The notes under the pieces were generated by a model, which saw only the letters and a list, made by a program, of their open reading frames with translations, ran no database searches and was not told the origin of the DNA. Of a DNA stretch of 32,388 nt, positions 1-8,828 are shown piece after piece; the first letter of the stretch is position 1; each line of letters begins with the position of its first letter. Source of the stretch: a virus; IMG/VR virus record IMGVR_UViG_3300036814_000725, positions 1 to 32,388 of that record; one strand, given 5' to 3'. Position numbers and translations under genes: made by a program.

Positions 1-127
1 AGGTTCCAGTTAACACGGGGCCAGACAGTGCTGGAAGCGATGAGGATGAGCTTTATGATCCATCGACTGCAAACCTTAAACAGGGCGGAAACATAGAAGC
101 TGACCTCATGTCAAATACGGAAGACGA
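1..127. repeat. Direct terminal repeat, left copy (circular contig overlap)
   Basis: These 127 bases are identical to positions 32262-32388. The reading frame of the structural gene at the right end continues without a break into the left end, so the two ends are one locus and the unit genome is about 32,261 bp. The length equals a common assembler k-mer size, which favours an assembly overlap over a true short terminal repeat. Confidence 0.95.
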
Positions 128-1037
128 TGAGCAAGACCTTGATGCCATAGGAACGCTGGATGACAGCGGTACTGGCACAGACGTAGAGATGCCGATAGAC
201 GACGAAGACGCAGCCGTTGCCGACATATCTACTTATTCTGACGACACGATGGACCCGAACTATGACGCAGAAAGCGAAACCATTGTCGAGCCAGAGGAAA
301 CAGTCTACGGTGATGACCTGCCGGAATCCGACTACGGAGATGGTGGCAATATTGGCGACGAAACAGAAGAAGCTAAGACGTTCCAAGAGCTTCTCGAAGA
401 AAACTTAATGGCCAAGATGATGGAAGATGCTCAGTCAGCAGGACAGCGAGATGCAGGTCGCGCTATTGCAGCAGCTAGAGCGCAAGCAGGTCGTGGTCAG
501 ATGGGCATGTCAGGCGGCATACTGGCTGCACAATCGGATGCAGTATCTAATGCTGTGGCAAACGCTGAAGACAGACTGTTTGGTCAGCAGATGCAAGCAG
601 GTCGTCTTGGCGCTGGCATAGAGACAGAGGAGAGAAACCTTCTGCTTAATGCGATAGCGGTAAAAGAGGACCTTGACCTTGATGATGATGCGTTCAGGGC
701 GCTTCTTGAAGGCATCGGGCTAAACCCAGACGCACTTCCTGACTTTGGTGAGGGTGACGATGAACCAGAAGAAGAAACTGTGGAGTCGTCGGTGTCCTAT
801 GATAGCTTGAACGGAATGGCAAACTCTGGCAGTGATCATGTGTATTCCGATCCGTATAACAACGGATCAGACAATACGCTGGTGATAAATACTGCTGCTG
901 ACGGGGTGTCGGTTCCTGATGGTTTCTTCAGGGAGGAAGACACCGTTAGTTTAGAGGGCTACGACCATAACGTTTACTACAACGGCGACACTGATGAGTA
1001 TATATTAGTAAGAGAAGACCGCTCAGGACAACCCTAG
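1..1037 (+). CDS. Acidic virion protein, 3' part (gene crosses contig ends)
   Basis: This is the C-terminal part of a 421-residue protein that starts at 32033; the frame enters here at base 3. The ATG at 108 is internal, since open frame continues upstream through the join. The N-terminal half is very acidic and low in complexity. The middle (about residues 205-290 of the full protein) is Ala/Gly/Gln-rich and helical, with a stretch reading GQMGMSGGILAAQ. Such Ala-rich segments occur in short-tail phage ejection or internal proteins. It is followed after 14 bp by two further large helical proteins, so a role in the DNA-ejection machinery is likely but inferred from position. No enzymatic motif is visible. 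Confidence 0.85.
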   Translation, partial: VPVNTGPDSAGSDEDELYDPSTANLKQGGNIEADLMSNTEDDEQDLDAIGTLDDSGTGTDVEMPIDDEDAAVADISTYSDDTMDPNYDAESETIVEPEETVYGDDLPESDYGDGGNIGDETEEAKTFQELLEENLMAKMMEDAQSAGQRDAGRAIAAARAQAGRGQMGMSGGILAAQSDAVSNAVANAEDRLFGQQMQAGRLGAGIETEERNLLLNAIAVKEDLDLDDDAFRALLEGIGLNPDALPDFGEGDDEPEEETVESSVSYDSLNGMANSGSDHVYSDPYNNGSDNTLVINTAADGVSVPDGFFREEDTVSLEGYDHNVYYNGDTDEYILVREDRSGQP

Positions 1038-1051
1038 GACAGGAAACAACA

Positions 1052-2809
1052 ATGCCAGTATATCAAAACAAAGCACTACAAGATCAGATAATGCGCGTGG
1101 CCACTCAAGGCCAACAGCGCAGTATAAACTCCAAGGCAAGACAGGCAGCAGTAGCGAAAGCTATTGGCTCCACTGGTCAGGTTGCAGCACAGGCTTATTC
1201 GGCCAATGCGGCAGAGGTCATGAAGCAGGCTAAAGAGCTTGGTCTTAGCAGCCCAGAAGAGATAGCTGGCTTAAAGAAGGTCATGGAGATCTCAGAGAGA
1301 ACTGGGTTAACTGTAGAAGAGATTACTGGGTCGCCAAAGCTCATGGAAGATCTTATGAACGAAGCCAAGGGCAGAAGGGCTAGGCAGGATAGCTTAGACA
1401 AATCTATTAGTGGGCTAGAGGGAGACTTGGCGAAAAGCGAAGGACTGGGGCACATATTGTCTGCGTCTGAGAAAATGTACGGCGACCAAGCCGAGGCTGC
1501 CCTTAATAAGTTCAACAAAACAGAAGAGGTTGAAGAGTTCCCGCCGGGACTTCAGCTTCCGAAACTCTTAGCAGGAGAAGATAAGGATAAAAAAATATCT
1601 ACATATCGTGATACTGTTGGCACACGAGATGATTCCGCCAATGAAACCGCCCGCTTGAGGCAGCGTCTTGCCGGAGCCAAGACAGACCGCAAAGCAAACG
1701 TAATGTCTCCAGACAAGCTCGCAAAACTCAAGGCACTTCAGAGCATGGGGCTAACGAGGGACCAGCTTACTGCAGCTCGCAGATCTATTTCAGCAAAGCA
1801 GAAGCTCGACAAGCTTGCCTCAAGCAATCTTGTCGGACGTGACATGGTAGGAAGAATGGCAGCAGAAGGCTCTAGGACTGGCATGAAGGAGATTACGGCA
1901 CAGAAGGCAGCAGCAGCACAGCTTGCACTTACTGCCGAAAAGACGGCTCGCGAGGTCGACGTACATGACTACAAAAAAGGACAAAGAGGAGTGGATGCCA
2001 TAGGAAAGATGTCGGGATTTGCAAAGCTCATAGTATATGCTAATCCGAAAACCATGGGGGATAGAAACGTTCAGGACTTCTATACCCTTATAAAGGTTGG
2101 AGTGAAGGCTGGCATACCCGAGGATGAAGCAACTGAATATGCAGACACCATGTTAAAGAGCAGACAGGAAGCCAGCATTATAAACTTTGACAAGGCGCTG
2201 AGTGCAGAAGAGAATAGAAGCGCCATTCTAGGTCTAGCCAAGGAGCGACTTGTGCAAACCGCTGCGCAGTCCAATAAAAGACTAGAGCAGGACGCAACTC
2301 AGCATACAGAAAATCTCGACGCCAGGGCAAAAGAGGCACGCAGAAAGCCATCAAAGAATCCCTGGCCACATATCAGCCAAAAAGGAAAGAACGCAGTCAA
2401 GGCAGCGGAGGCTGAAGAAAAGAAGGAGGAGAATACCAAAAAGTCTAGGATTAAAACTCTGGAGAACACGGTTGTTTCCCTGTCTGGGGTATTAGCTGGC
2501 AGCATTCCCGGGAGCTCAAAATCCGCGAAACCGCTGGCGAAAGCACGGATCCTTTTAAGCAAGATACAGGGTGGTGATGAGCAACTTAAAGATAAAATAG
2601 TGAGGCAGACAGGACGCTCATGGCAACAGGTCGAAAAAGAACTAGAAGAATATCTCTTCCTTACCACCACGACAGGGACTGCTCCTGTATCCACGGTGCC
2701 GCCAGAGGTAAAACAGGAGGCGCTTAAAAAGGTAAGGAGAGCAACAGGTGACAACAGTGACCCAATGATTCAGGCACTAGAGGCAAAAGAAGCGGCAGGT
2801 AAAAAATAA
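1052..2809 (+). CDS. Presumed ejection / internal virion protein, 585 aa
   Basis: The product is strongly helical, rich in Ala, Lys, Glu and Gln, with many charged heptad-like stretches (for example around residues 245-300 and 420-460) and no signal peptide or membrane segment. The start has a good ribosome site (AGGAAACAACA before ATG). Its stop overlaps the start of the 1714-aa gene (TAATG), so the two are probably translationally coupled. Position after the tail genes, and between two other large helical proteins, matches the place of P22 gp7/gp20/gp16 and T7 gp14/gp15/gp16, which leave the capsid with the DNA. I see no sequence motif that proves this; the function is inferred from order, size and composition. 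Confidence 0.8.
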   Translation: MPVYQNKALQDQIMRVATQGQQRSINSKARQAAVAKAIGSTGQVAAQAYSANAAEVMKQAKELGLSSPEEIAGLKKVMEISERTGLTVEEITGSPKLMEDLMNEAKGRRARQDSLDKSISGLEGDLAKSEGLGHILSASEKMYGDQAEAALNKFNKTEEVEEFPPGLQLPKLLAGEDKDKKISTYRDTVGTRDDSANETARLRQRLAGAKTDRKANVMSPDKLAKLKALQSMGLTRDQLTAARRSISAKQKLDKLASSNLVGRDMVGRMAAEGSRTGMKEITAQKAAAAQLALTAEKTAREVDVHDYKKGQRGVDAIGKMSGFAKLIVYANPKTMGDRNVQDFYTLIKVGVKAGIPEDEATEYADTMLKSRQEASIINFDKALSAEENRSAILGLAKERLVQTAAQSNKRLEQDATQHTENLDARAKEARRKPSKNPWPHISQKGKNAVKAAEAEEKKEENTKKSRIKTLENTVVSLSGVLAGSIPGSSKSAKPLAKARILLSKIQGGDEQLKDKIVRQTGRSWQQVEKELEEYLFLTTTTGTAPVSTVPPEVKQEALKKVRRATGDNSDPMIQALEAKEAAGKK

Positions 2810-5800
2810 TGGCAAACATAGTAAACCTTTCCCAGTACAAACCCGCTACCACTACCAACGAAGAAGATGCTGCAGAAGCTAAAGCACTGGCCGACAGACC
2901 AGCCTTTGAGCAGACAGGTATTGAAGGAAGGAAGATCAAGAAAAGAGTAGAGGATGTGACGGGCGGCCTTTCCGATGGTGAGCTTGATAACCTTGTCGCG
3001 GAAGGTCTTGACTTCATTAACTTCACTCAGCTTTTGGACCACACGGTAACGACGGCACGAAAGGGTCCGCCCGGCTTTGGGACTGACCAGAGCATTACGT
3101 CTGCGGCCGGAAGTGGACAGCATGGTCAATCCCATGTGTACAGCGTTAAAGAAATGGACAACTATCGACGCAGGTTTAACGATGCGTATGGCCGAGTAGA
3201 GGGCGACGCCAAGTTTAGAGAGCTTGAAAACAGCAACCAGTCTTTTGTTAATAATCTATGGGACGATGGAAAGGAAACCATCACGGGTCTAATGTGGGGT
3301 CTGCCGATAGCAGTTAAGGACAGCGCCGTTGGTGCCATTCGCCAAGGCTGGAGATCTATGAATCCCAACCTAAGCGAGAAGGACCAAGTAACTGCGTCCA
3401 AGGCCATGCAGAACCACATCGCAGCCATCCCAGATATGTATTTAGCTGGACAACTGTCCGGCTTTAGGCAGTCATCGAAGTTAATGAAGGGAATAAAACA
3501 AGCACCCCTAGAGGTTCTGTTTACCTATCTCGGGATTCAGGGTTTGGTTGCAGTCGGACGAGGAGCCATGAAGGCCGGAAGGTTAAAGGGGTCAGTAGGA
3601 TCTCGGGTGGTTCCCACGGGCAGCAAGATAGATAGCGCCAAACAGGTTGCAGAAATAGCAGCAGGGGATGCGAAGGACATTGCAAGACAGGCCAATATAG
3701 ACTTCCAAGCAGCGACCAGCATGAACATCGTCAAGACAGCCGAGGACGCCCTTCGCAGCGTACACAAGAGCGCATCTGAAGGTACTGGTACTGGTCTGCC
3801 CGGCGTTAAAGATAAGGTTCTCGGGTGGGTTTCAGGACAGGCGGTAGAAAAGCTATTTGATTCAAGCTTTCTGTTAGATGCACAGTTCGCCGAACGCTTA
3901 AGAGATACGCCAGTAAACGGCAGAGCAAACTTCTGGAAACAGTTCAATACCATAGATGATATATCGGTTCTCTCCCCTGAGAAAGTAAGAATGCTGGAAG
4001 AGGTTCTTATACACGGGTCAGACCAAGGCTCAATAAATCAGGCATACAAAGCAGTCGCGCTTGTGAACCAAGTAAAGAAGGCCATTAAAAGAGTTAACGA
4101 GGCAGAGAAAACCACTATAGATTCCCTTATGAGGGAAACCAGAAAAGAACACGCGAAGGCCGTCAAGGAGCTTGAAGGTGCCATTTCAGAAATAGACCAG
4201 AACATTTCAGAGATAGACCGGAACATTGCGCTTAGTGGTCCAGAGAAAATGGTCAGCGGAACAAAGAGGGCGTTGGTTGATCAGGATGCAGAAGGAAAGA
4301 TAGCCGCTGCAGAAGATATACTGGCCGCGCCTCCAAGGGCGACGGCCATCTCAGGTCAGCCTCTTCCAGACAAACGAGTAGCAGATTACGCCGACCCAGT
4401 AGAAGTGGTCATGAGCAACATGGACACACCCAACGTGCAGGTGCTGATGACGGTTCTGGAGTCCAACCCAAGCCTCAAGAAGAGGATAATGGCAGACCTT
4501 GACCTAACCAGCCCTGACCAGCTTGTTGAGCTTTTAAAGTCAAACGAGGGTCTTCAGAGAAAACTGGCAAGAGCGGTGGGCGCAGCAGACCCAACAAGGT
4601 CGAAGCCTACAGCGGGTCCAGAGGCCACATATCAGCCACCACTGTCTCGAACATCTCGACTTGAAGAACTTAGCGCGATGCAATCATTTAGAAAGGGAGG
4701 AAGAACAAAGCTGGAAGAGACAGAGTGGACAAACCTAATGATGGACGACCTTTTTGCAGGGCTGGCGGCAGAAGATGCAGCAGCCGTCGCCCCGAGAGTC
4801 GTGTTGCCGACAACACCAAAGGCATCAAGGTCGGCAGGGTTAGCATCTGGAAAAAACATGGAGACAGGTATTCGCCTAGAGGAAGTTCTGGCATCCAACC
4901 CGGAAATGATTGAAACGGTTGGCCCCAGAAGCATGGCGCAGCCGCAGAAGTCTACAGAGGCAAACAAGCTAGTATCTTCTAAGCCCCTTTCTGCACTGCA
5001 ACAAGGAAGAGCTGCGGAGCGGGTTCATGTGGCGGAGGAGCGCGTTCATGTGGCAGAACTTCGAGGACAGATCGAAGGAGAACGTGCGGTAATGGCTGAC
5101 CTTAATAAAGAGTCAACCATGAACGTGAGAAACAGCATCAAGGAGCGCAACAACATACTCACGAGGTTAAAGAGGCCGACTAAAAAAGGAAAGAAAGCTG
5201 CAGAAGACGACGCCTTACTGGATACGCTTATCGAAGATACGGCAGCGTTAGACCTGCTTGAGGCTAAGGAGATGGGGAAGGTAGACAAGGCCCTGTCACA
5301 GGAGATGCTAAAAAACGCCAAGGCAATAAAGGTCGGAGGCTCTTCGTTGGCGCAGTGGTTTGCCGAGCATGGCAAGAACCCATACATGACTTTTTTATAT
5401 GACGGTGTTCCGATGGATGGCTTGGCATTTTTCTTTAAGGGAGCCGAGGATGCCCTTGCCGCAGGAAGGTTTGACCCAAAGACAAACAAGAAAGGCTTTG
5501 ACCCAGAAAAGATATCTGTTGAGGTTGTTGACCCTAAGTATAAAGGGGTCGCAGAAGCAGCCGTTCGCGTAAAGATGGCGCTGGGAGAGATGGCAGCTCT
5601 GCAGACCGGAATAAATGTCGGCACTGCTGCGAACCCAATCCCCTTTAATGCTGCCCATGTTCTGGCTGCAAACACGCCATCCTATGCGACGACAAGTAGA
5701 AGACAGGGCAAGCTCGGTGTTGAGAAGGCAGAGCGTCAGCTTGAGCGCGAGATGAGCTTCAATAGAGATCCAATGGCGTTGACGGATGACTTAATAGATG

Positions 5801-7953
5801 TGTCCGAAGGCGCACTCCGGCAGTCTACAATGATAGACCGTACACTTGGCCCGAAAGAAAGAAAGGTTCTCGCTCGTGTCGATGAATCCGTAATATCAAA
5901 AGATGAAAAAAGAGAAGCTGGCCGACTGATGATGGCCGAGGACTTTGCTATTGGACTTCAGGCTGGGATGATGAAGACCCACCGAGAGATGGCATACTAT
6001 AAAACTCTCAATGAGGTTTTCGATGAGGCTGCAACAGGGTTCGACCAGAGTGGTCCCGAAAGATTCATATACAAAGACAAGGCAGACCTACAAGCGAACG
6101 GCCCCAGGGGCATGCTCTCTAACTCTTTCGTTCCGGTTCCATCTGTGAAAAAGGGTACAGGAAAAGACGCAGCACTTATGTTTGGCCCTCTTACTGGAAC
6201 GTATATGAGAAAGCGGGAGTTTGAAGCTCTTAAGAAAATGTCCGGCCTAGACAAGATAGCGGATATAATGACCAAGAACATGGCAGGTTCTGGCGTTAAA
6301 ATGCTGTTAGGCACAAAGGACGTATACTCATCTGCGATAAACTACAGCCGAACCATGAGTACTGTGACAAACCCGATCTATTTTTATAATACAATATCTG
6401 GATACGCTCAGATGCTCGCTCTTGAGGGGGTTAACCCAGCATCAATGGTTACCAATGCTCAAAGAAACATGAAGCCGGGAAACCCATACCTACAAAAGTT
6501 CCTAGAATCGGGAGAGGCGGAGACAACGGCCATGATGTACGGGGTAATGAACGACGCTGGCATCAACCCACAGCTCATGGGATTTAGCGGGGTACCGGGA
6601 AAGATGAAGGAGACAGTGGTGACTGGCGCAAAGGAGGCCTGGATTGACTGGAAGCAGCTAGGCGATGTGTCCAAAAAGATAGCAGAAGAAAAAGCAAAGA
6701 GAACAAAAAGCGTGGATGGCGTGTTGGCCAAGTCGCTCAAGAAGCAAGGGGGCCGCCTGACCAAAGCACTTCTTACGCTCCCTGAGAATCTTAAATCTCT
6801 GTTTACGCTTAACGGATTCAACAGTGCATTCGCTGCCATGATTGATGTATCCGCTCGCGTTACCATGTTTGAGCATCTTGTTAAAAGAAAAGCAGACCAC
6901 TTGAAAATATCACCAGAAAAGGTTCTGGCAGACCCCAAGCTTGTTAGAGAGATAGCAAAGAGAACTAACGACGACATGATACACTATAACGACATGGGAA
7001 AACTTCATGAGTGGGGAAGGAAGTATCTACCATGGGATCCTTTCCATGCGTGGTATGTTAGGTCAACGTCTAGACTTCTTAGGTACGGAGGAGAGCATCC
7101 GATCTTGAGTCGCACTGCACTTAGCGCAGAAAAAGAACGCAGGGCTATCATGTCTGAGGAGTTGCGTGAGGCTCGAAGGAAGCTTCCTGTTAGAATAAGG
7201 GATTTTGCTTTCAAGCTTGGCCCAGATACAAATAAAGATCTCTGGTTGTCGGTAGTTTATAACTCTATATTCGAGCCTACCCAGATAGACCCGTACAAGC
7301 TTTTGACGTTCGGGTTTGCCATGGAGCCGAAAACGGAAAGAGCAGTGGTTGAAAGAGAGATGAGAGAGAGACAGGATTTTGAGCAGGATGTAGGAGAAAA
7401 AGGTAAGTATGGAAAGCTCAATATACTACAGAAGCTCGCTGCAGAATTTAAAGCATCAGGAACGCAGACAGACATGGGGCTTATGAAAATGTATAACAGC
7501 GTTTCAGGAAGGACTGACTTCTGGGACTTATCAAGGGATCCAGTGGCGAGCGACATGACGAGAATGTCTAACGCTGCCCGTGATTTTGGCTTGCCGACAC
7601 TGGTAAACTTCTACATGGGGAAAGAACTCATGAGCTTTTTTGATGGAGATATACAAGCACAGATGAGGGCTGAGCACGGGGAGATGAGGTCGCAAACACT
7701 AAATCTTAATCCTGCAGAGCTTGTGATCAGGTCGTTAGGCCCATCGTTGTTCCGAGAAAGCCCAGACAATGATCGAATTTCCCGAGCGGTCGCATCCAAG
7801 ATAACTCTGATCAATAGAGAGTTTGATGACAGGCTAGGAGATGCAGACGGTGACGCAGAAAAGCGGGACGCCATTGAAAGGCTTCGGTCTGATGTTATAG
7901 AGATGATGGAGAACATAGCAGACGACCTAAACGCAAAAGGGAAGTACCAGTAA
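2809..7953 (+). CDS. Giant presumed ejection protein, 1714 aa
   Basis: This gene takes up about 16% of the genome. The start overlaps the previous stop (TAATG) and its own stop overlaps the next start in the same way. The N-terminal 250 residues carry moderately hydrophobic segments; residues about 420-480 and 720-800 look like coiled coils and each holds an exact one-heptad duplication (ISEIDQN/ISEIDRN, ERVHVAE twice). The C-terminal third (residues about 1170-1500) has the best-formed globular sequence, including a segment reading PWDPFHAWYVRSTSRLLRY that recalls helical domains of large phage virion proteins. No lysozyme or transglycosylase motif like that of T7 gp16 was found. By size and position it resembles the largest internal virion protein of short-tailed phages; polymerase or other enzyme activity is not supported. 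Confidence 0.85.
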   Translation: MANIVNLSQYKPATTTNEEDAAEAKALADRPAFEQTGIEGRKIKKRVEDVTGGLSDGELDNLVAEGLDFINFTQLLDHTVTTARKGPPGFGTDQSITSAAGSGQHGQSHVYSVKEMDNYRRRFNDAYGRVEGDAKFRELENSNQSFVNNLWDDGKETITGLMWGLPIAVKDSAVGAIRQGWRSMNPNLSEKDQVTASKAMQNHIAAIPDMYLAGQLSGFRQSSKLMKGIKQAPLEVLFTYLGIQGLVAVGRGAMKAGRLKGSVGSRVVPTGSKIDSAKQVAEIAAGDAKDIARQANIDFQAATSMNIVKTAEDALRSVHKSASEGTGTGLPGVKDKVLGWVSGQAVEKLFDSSFLLDAQFAERLRDTPVNGRANFWKQFNTIDDISVLSPEKVRMLEEVLIHGSDQGSINQAYKAVALVNQVKKAIKRVNEAEKTTIDSLMRETRKEHAKAVKELEGAISEIDQNISEIDRNIALSGPEKMVSGTKRALVDQDAEGKIAAAEDILAAPPRATAISGQPLPDKRVADYADPVEVVMSNMDTPNVQVLMTVLESNPSLKKRIMADLDLTSPDQLVELLKSNEGLQRKLARAVGAADPTRSKPTAGPEATYQPPLSRTSRLEELSAMQSFRKGGRTKLEETEWTNLMMDDLFAGLAAEDAAAVAPRVVLPTTPKASRSAGLASGKNMETGIRLEEVLASNPEMIETVGPRSMAQPQKSTEANKLVSSKPLSALQQGRAAERVHVAEERVHVAELRGQIEGERAVMADLNKESTMNVRNSIKERNNILTRLKRPTKKGKKAAEDDALLDTLIEDTAALDLLEAKEMGKVDKALSQEMLKNAKAIKVGGSSLAQWFAEHGKNPYMTFLYDGVPMDGLAFFFKGAEDALAAGRFDPKTNKKGFDPEKISVEVVDPKYKGVAEAAVRVKMALGEMAALQTGINVGTAANPIPFNAAHVLAANTPSYATTSRRQGKLGVEKAERQLEREMSFNRDPMALTDDLIDVSEGALRQSTMIDRTLGPKERKVLARVDESVISKDEKREAGRLMMAEDFAIGLQAGMMKTHREMAYYKTLNEVFDEAATGFDQSGPERFIYKDKADLQANGPRGMLSNSFVPVPSVKKGTGKDAALMFGPLTGTYMRKREFEALKKMSGLDKIADIMTKNMAGSGVKMLLGTKDVYSSAINYSRTMSTVTNPIYFYNTISGYAQMLALEGVNPASMVTNAQRNMKPGNPYLQKFLESGEAETTAMMYGVMNDAGINPQLMGFSGVPGKMKETVVTGAKEAWIDWKQLGDVSKKIAEEKAKRTKSVDGVLAKSLKKQGGRLTKALLTLPENLKSLFTLNGFNSAFAAMIDVSARVTMFEHLVKRKADHLKISPEKVLADPKLVREIAKRTNDDMIHYNDMGKLHEWGRKYLPWDPFHAWYVRSTSRLLRYGGEHPILSRTALSAEKERRAIMSEELREARRKLPVRIRDFAFKLGPDTNKDLWLSVVYNSIFEPTQIDPYKLLTFGFAMEPKTERAVVEREMRERQDFEQDVGEKGKYGKLNILQKLAAEFKASGTQTDMGLMKMYNSVSGRTDFWDLSRDPVASDMTRMSNAARDFGLPTLVNFYMGKELMSFFDGDIQAQMRAEHGEMRSQTLNLNPAELVIRSLGPSLFRESPDNDRISRAVASKITLINREFDDRLGDADGDAEKRDAIERLRSDVIEMMENIADDLNAKGKYQ

Positions 7954-8288
7954 TGATAAACGCAAAAGAACTAAAAGATATACTGAAGATGGAACTTTCC
8001 CCTGAAGGAAAGGTCCTTCTTCTAGGCATGATAACAGATGGTGGTGTCGATTTAAACATGCATGCGACAGGAGATGCCTACGGAATGATACCTTCTGAGG
8101 TACATCTCGGGCACTTAGACTTAAAAGCAAAACAGCTTGTTGCTAATGGACAATCTGAGGGTAAATATAATGTTCAAAGGGAGACAGTAAAATATGGATC
8201 AAATACTAATATGGATAGCTCTAGTGCTAAGCGTGGCAAACGCCCTGCTTCCACTAGCAAAAAAGTTAGCAAGAAAAACAAAAAATAA
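7953..8288 (+). CDS. Small protein of unknown function, 111 aa
   Basis: It starts in a TAATG overlap with the giant protein gene. Residues 1-85 look like an ordinary small soluble protein. The last 30 residues are Ser/Lys-rich and are encoded in the 95 bp that overlap the holin-like gene in another frame, so that tail may be free to vary. It is co-directional with the lysis genes and could be a small virion or lysis accessory protein. I do not recognise a family. Confidence 0.6.
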   Translation: MINAKELKDILKMELSPEGKVLLLGMITDGGVDLNMHATGDAYGMIPSEVHLGHLDLKAKQLVANGQSEGKYNVQRETVKYGSNTNMDSSSAKRGKRPASTSKKVSKKNKK

Positions 8289-8385
8289 AACAGATGACAA
8301 CGTGGTTGAGTTCTTAGAGGACGCACTTAACGTAGCCAAAGCCGTGCAGGATGCTAAAAAAGCAGACCTCGCTAAAAAAAAATAA
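8194..8385 (+). CDS. Holin-like single-span membrane protein, 63 aa
   Basis: The N-terminus (residues about 3-22, ILIWIALVLSVANALLPLA) is one hydrophobic helix. It is followed at once by a basic stretch (KKLARKTKNK) and a charged amphipathic helix ending in lysines. Small size, one span, a cationic tail and a place 11 bp before the endolysin gene fit a class III-type holin. A GGGAGAC ribosome site lies at suitable distance before the ATG. The gene overlaps the preceding 111-aa frame by 95 bp. It could instead be a membrane regulator of lysis; similarity to a named holin family cannot be claimed by eye. Confidence 0.65.
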   Translation: MDQILIWIALVLSVANALLPLAKKLARKTKNKTDDNVVEFLEDALNVAKAVQDAKKADLAKKK

Positions 8386-8396
8386 CTGGACATACT

Positions 8397-8828
8397 ATGG
8401 TCGCACCCCGCAAGGATCTGACAGGTCTAAAACCTCCCTTCAGGTCAGCAATTCAATGGCTGATTTTCCTGATAGAAAAAGAAGAGCTTCCTCTTATCGT
8501 CTTCGAGACTTTTCGTGGCGGCGAGCGGCAGAACTCTTTAAAAGAAAGCGGCTCAAGTAAAGCAGGAGCAGCGCAAAGCCCTCACAACTATGGGCTTGCC
8601 TGTGACTTCGTACTTGATGTGACCAAGTGCCCAGTGCGCGAAAGAGAATGGCCCGAAGGATCGGGTCAGCTCTATAAGGATGCGTGGGACTACTCCACTC
8701 CTGAAGCTAAGTCTGCTTACGATGCCTTTGGCAAGCTGGCAGAAGGCATTGGTCTTGAATGGGGTGGTCGCTGGAAGTTTCTAGACGTACCGCATGTGCA
8801 GATGCCTAACTGGCGAAGACACATCTAG
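8397..8828 (+). CDS. Endolysin, M15-family L-alanyl-D-glutamate peptidase
   Basis: The protein cuts peptidoglycan stem peptides to release progeny. The metal-peptidase signature of the M15 family is complete: SPHNYGLACD (His63, Asp70), EWGGRW at 121-126, and DVPHVQ at 130-135 (Asp130, His133). By comparison with phage T5 endolysin, His63, Asp70 and His133 would bind zinc and Asp130 would be catalytic. At 143 residues it is a single catalytic domain, close to the T5 enzyme in size, with no wall-binding repeats and no signal peptide. It therefore needs a holin, which the adjacent 63-aa protein may supply. Its TAG stop shares a CTAG with the stop of the convergent methyltransferase gene. Confidence 0.92.
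   Translation: MVAPRKDLTGLKPPFRSAIQWLIFLIEKEELPLIVFETFRGGERQNSLKESGSSKAGAAQSPHNYGLACDFVLDVTKCPVREREWPEGSGQLYKDAWDYSTPEAKSAYDAFGKLAEGIGLEWGGRWKFLDVPHVQMPNWRRHI

Noticed and set aside
108-1037. 309-aa ORF starting at the ATG at 108 as a complete gene
   Set aside because: The frame is open upstream to base 1 and continues in frame from the ATG at 32033 once the circular overlap is joined, with a proper ribosome site there.
5046-5675. 209-aa open frame on the minus strand inside the giant gene
   Set aside because: It is the complement shadow of a long real gene with strong protein-like sequence; no ribosome site and Ser/Ala-rich shadow composition.
2809-7953. Giant protein as an N4-like virion RNA polymerase
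   Set aside because: It is half the length of the N4 enzyme and I could not find the T7-type polymerase motifs; the order and composition fit an ejection protein better.
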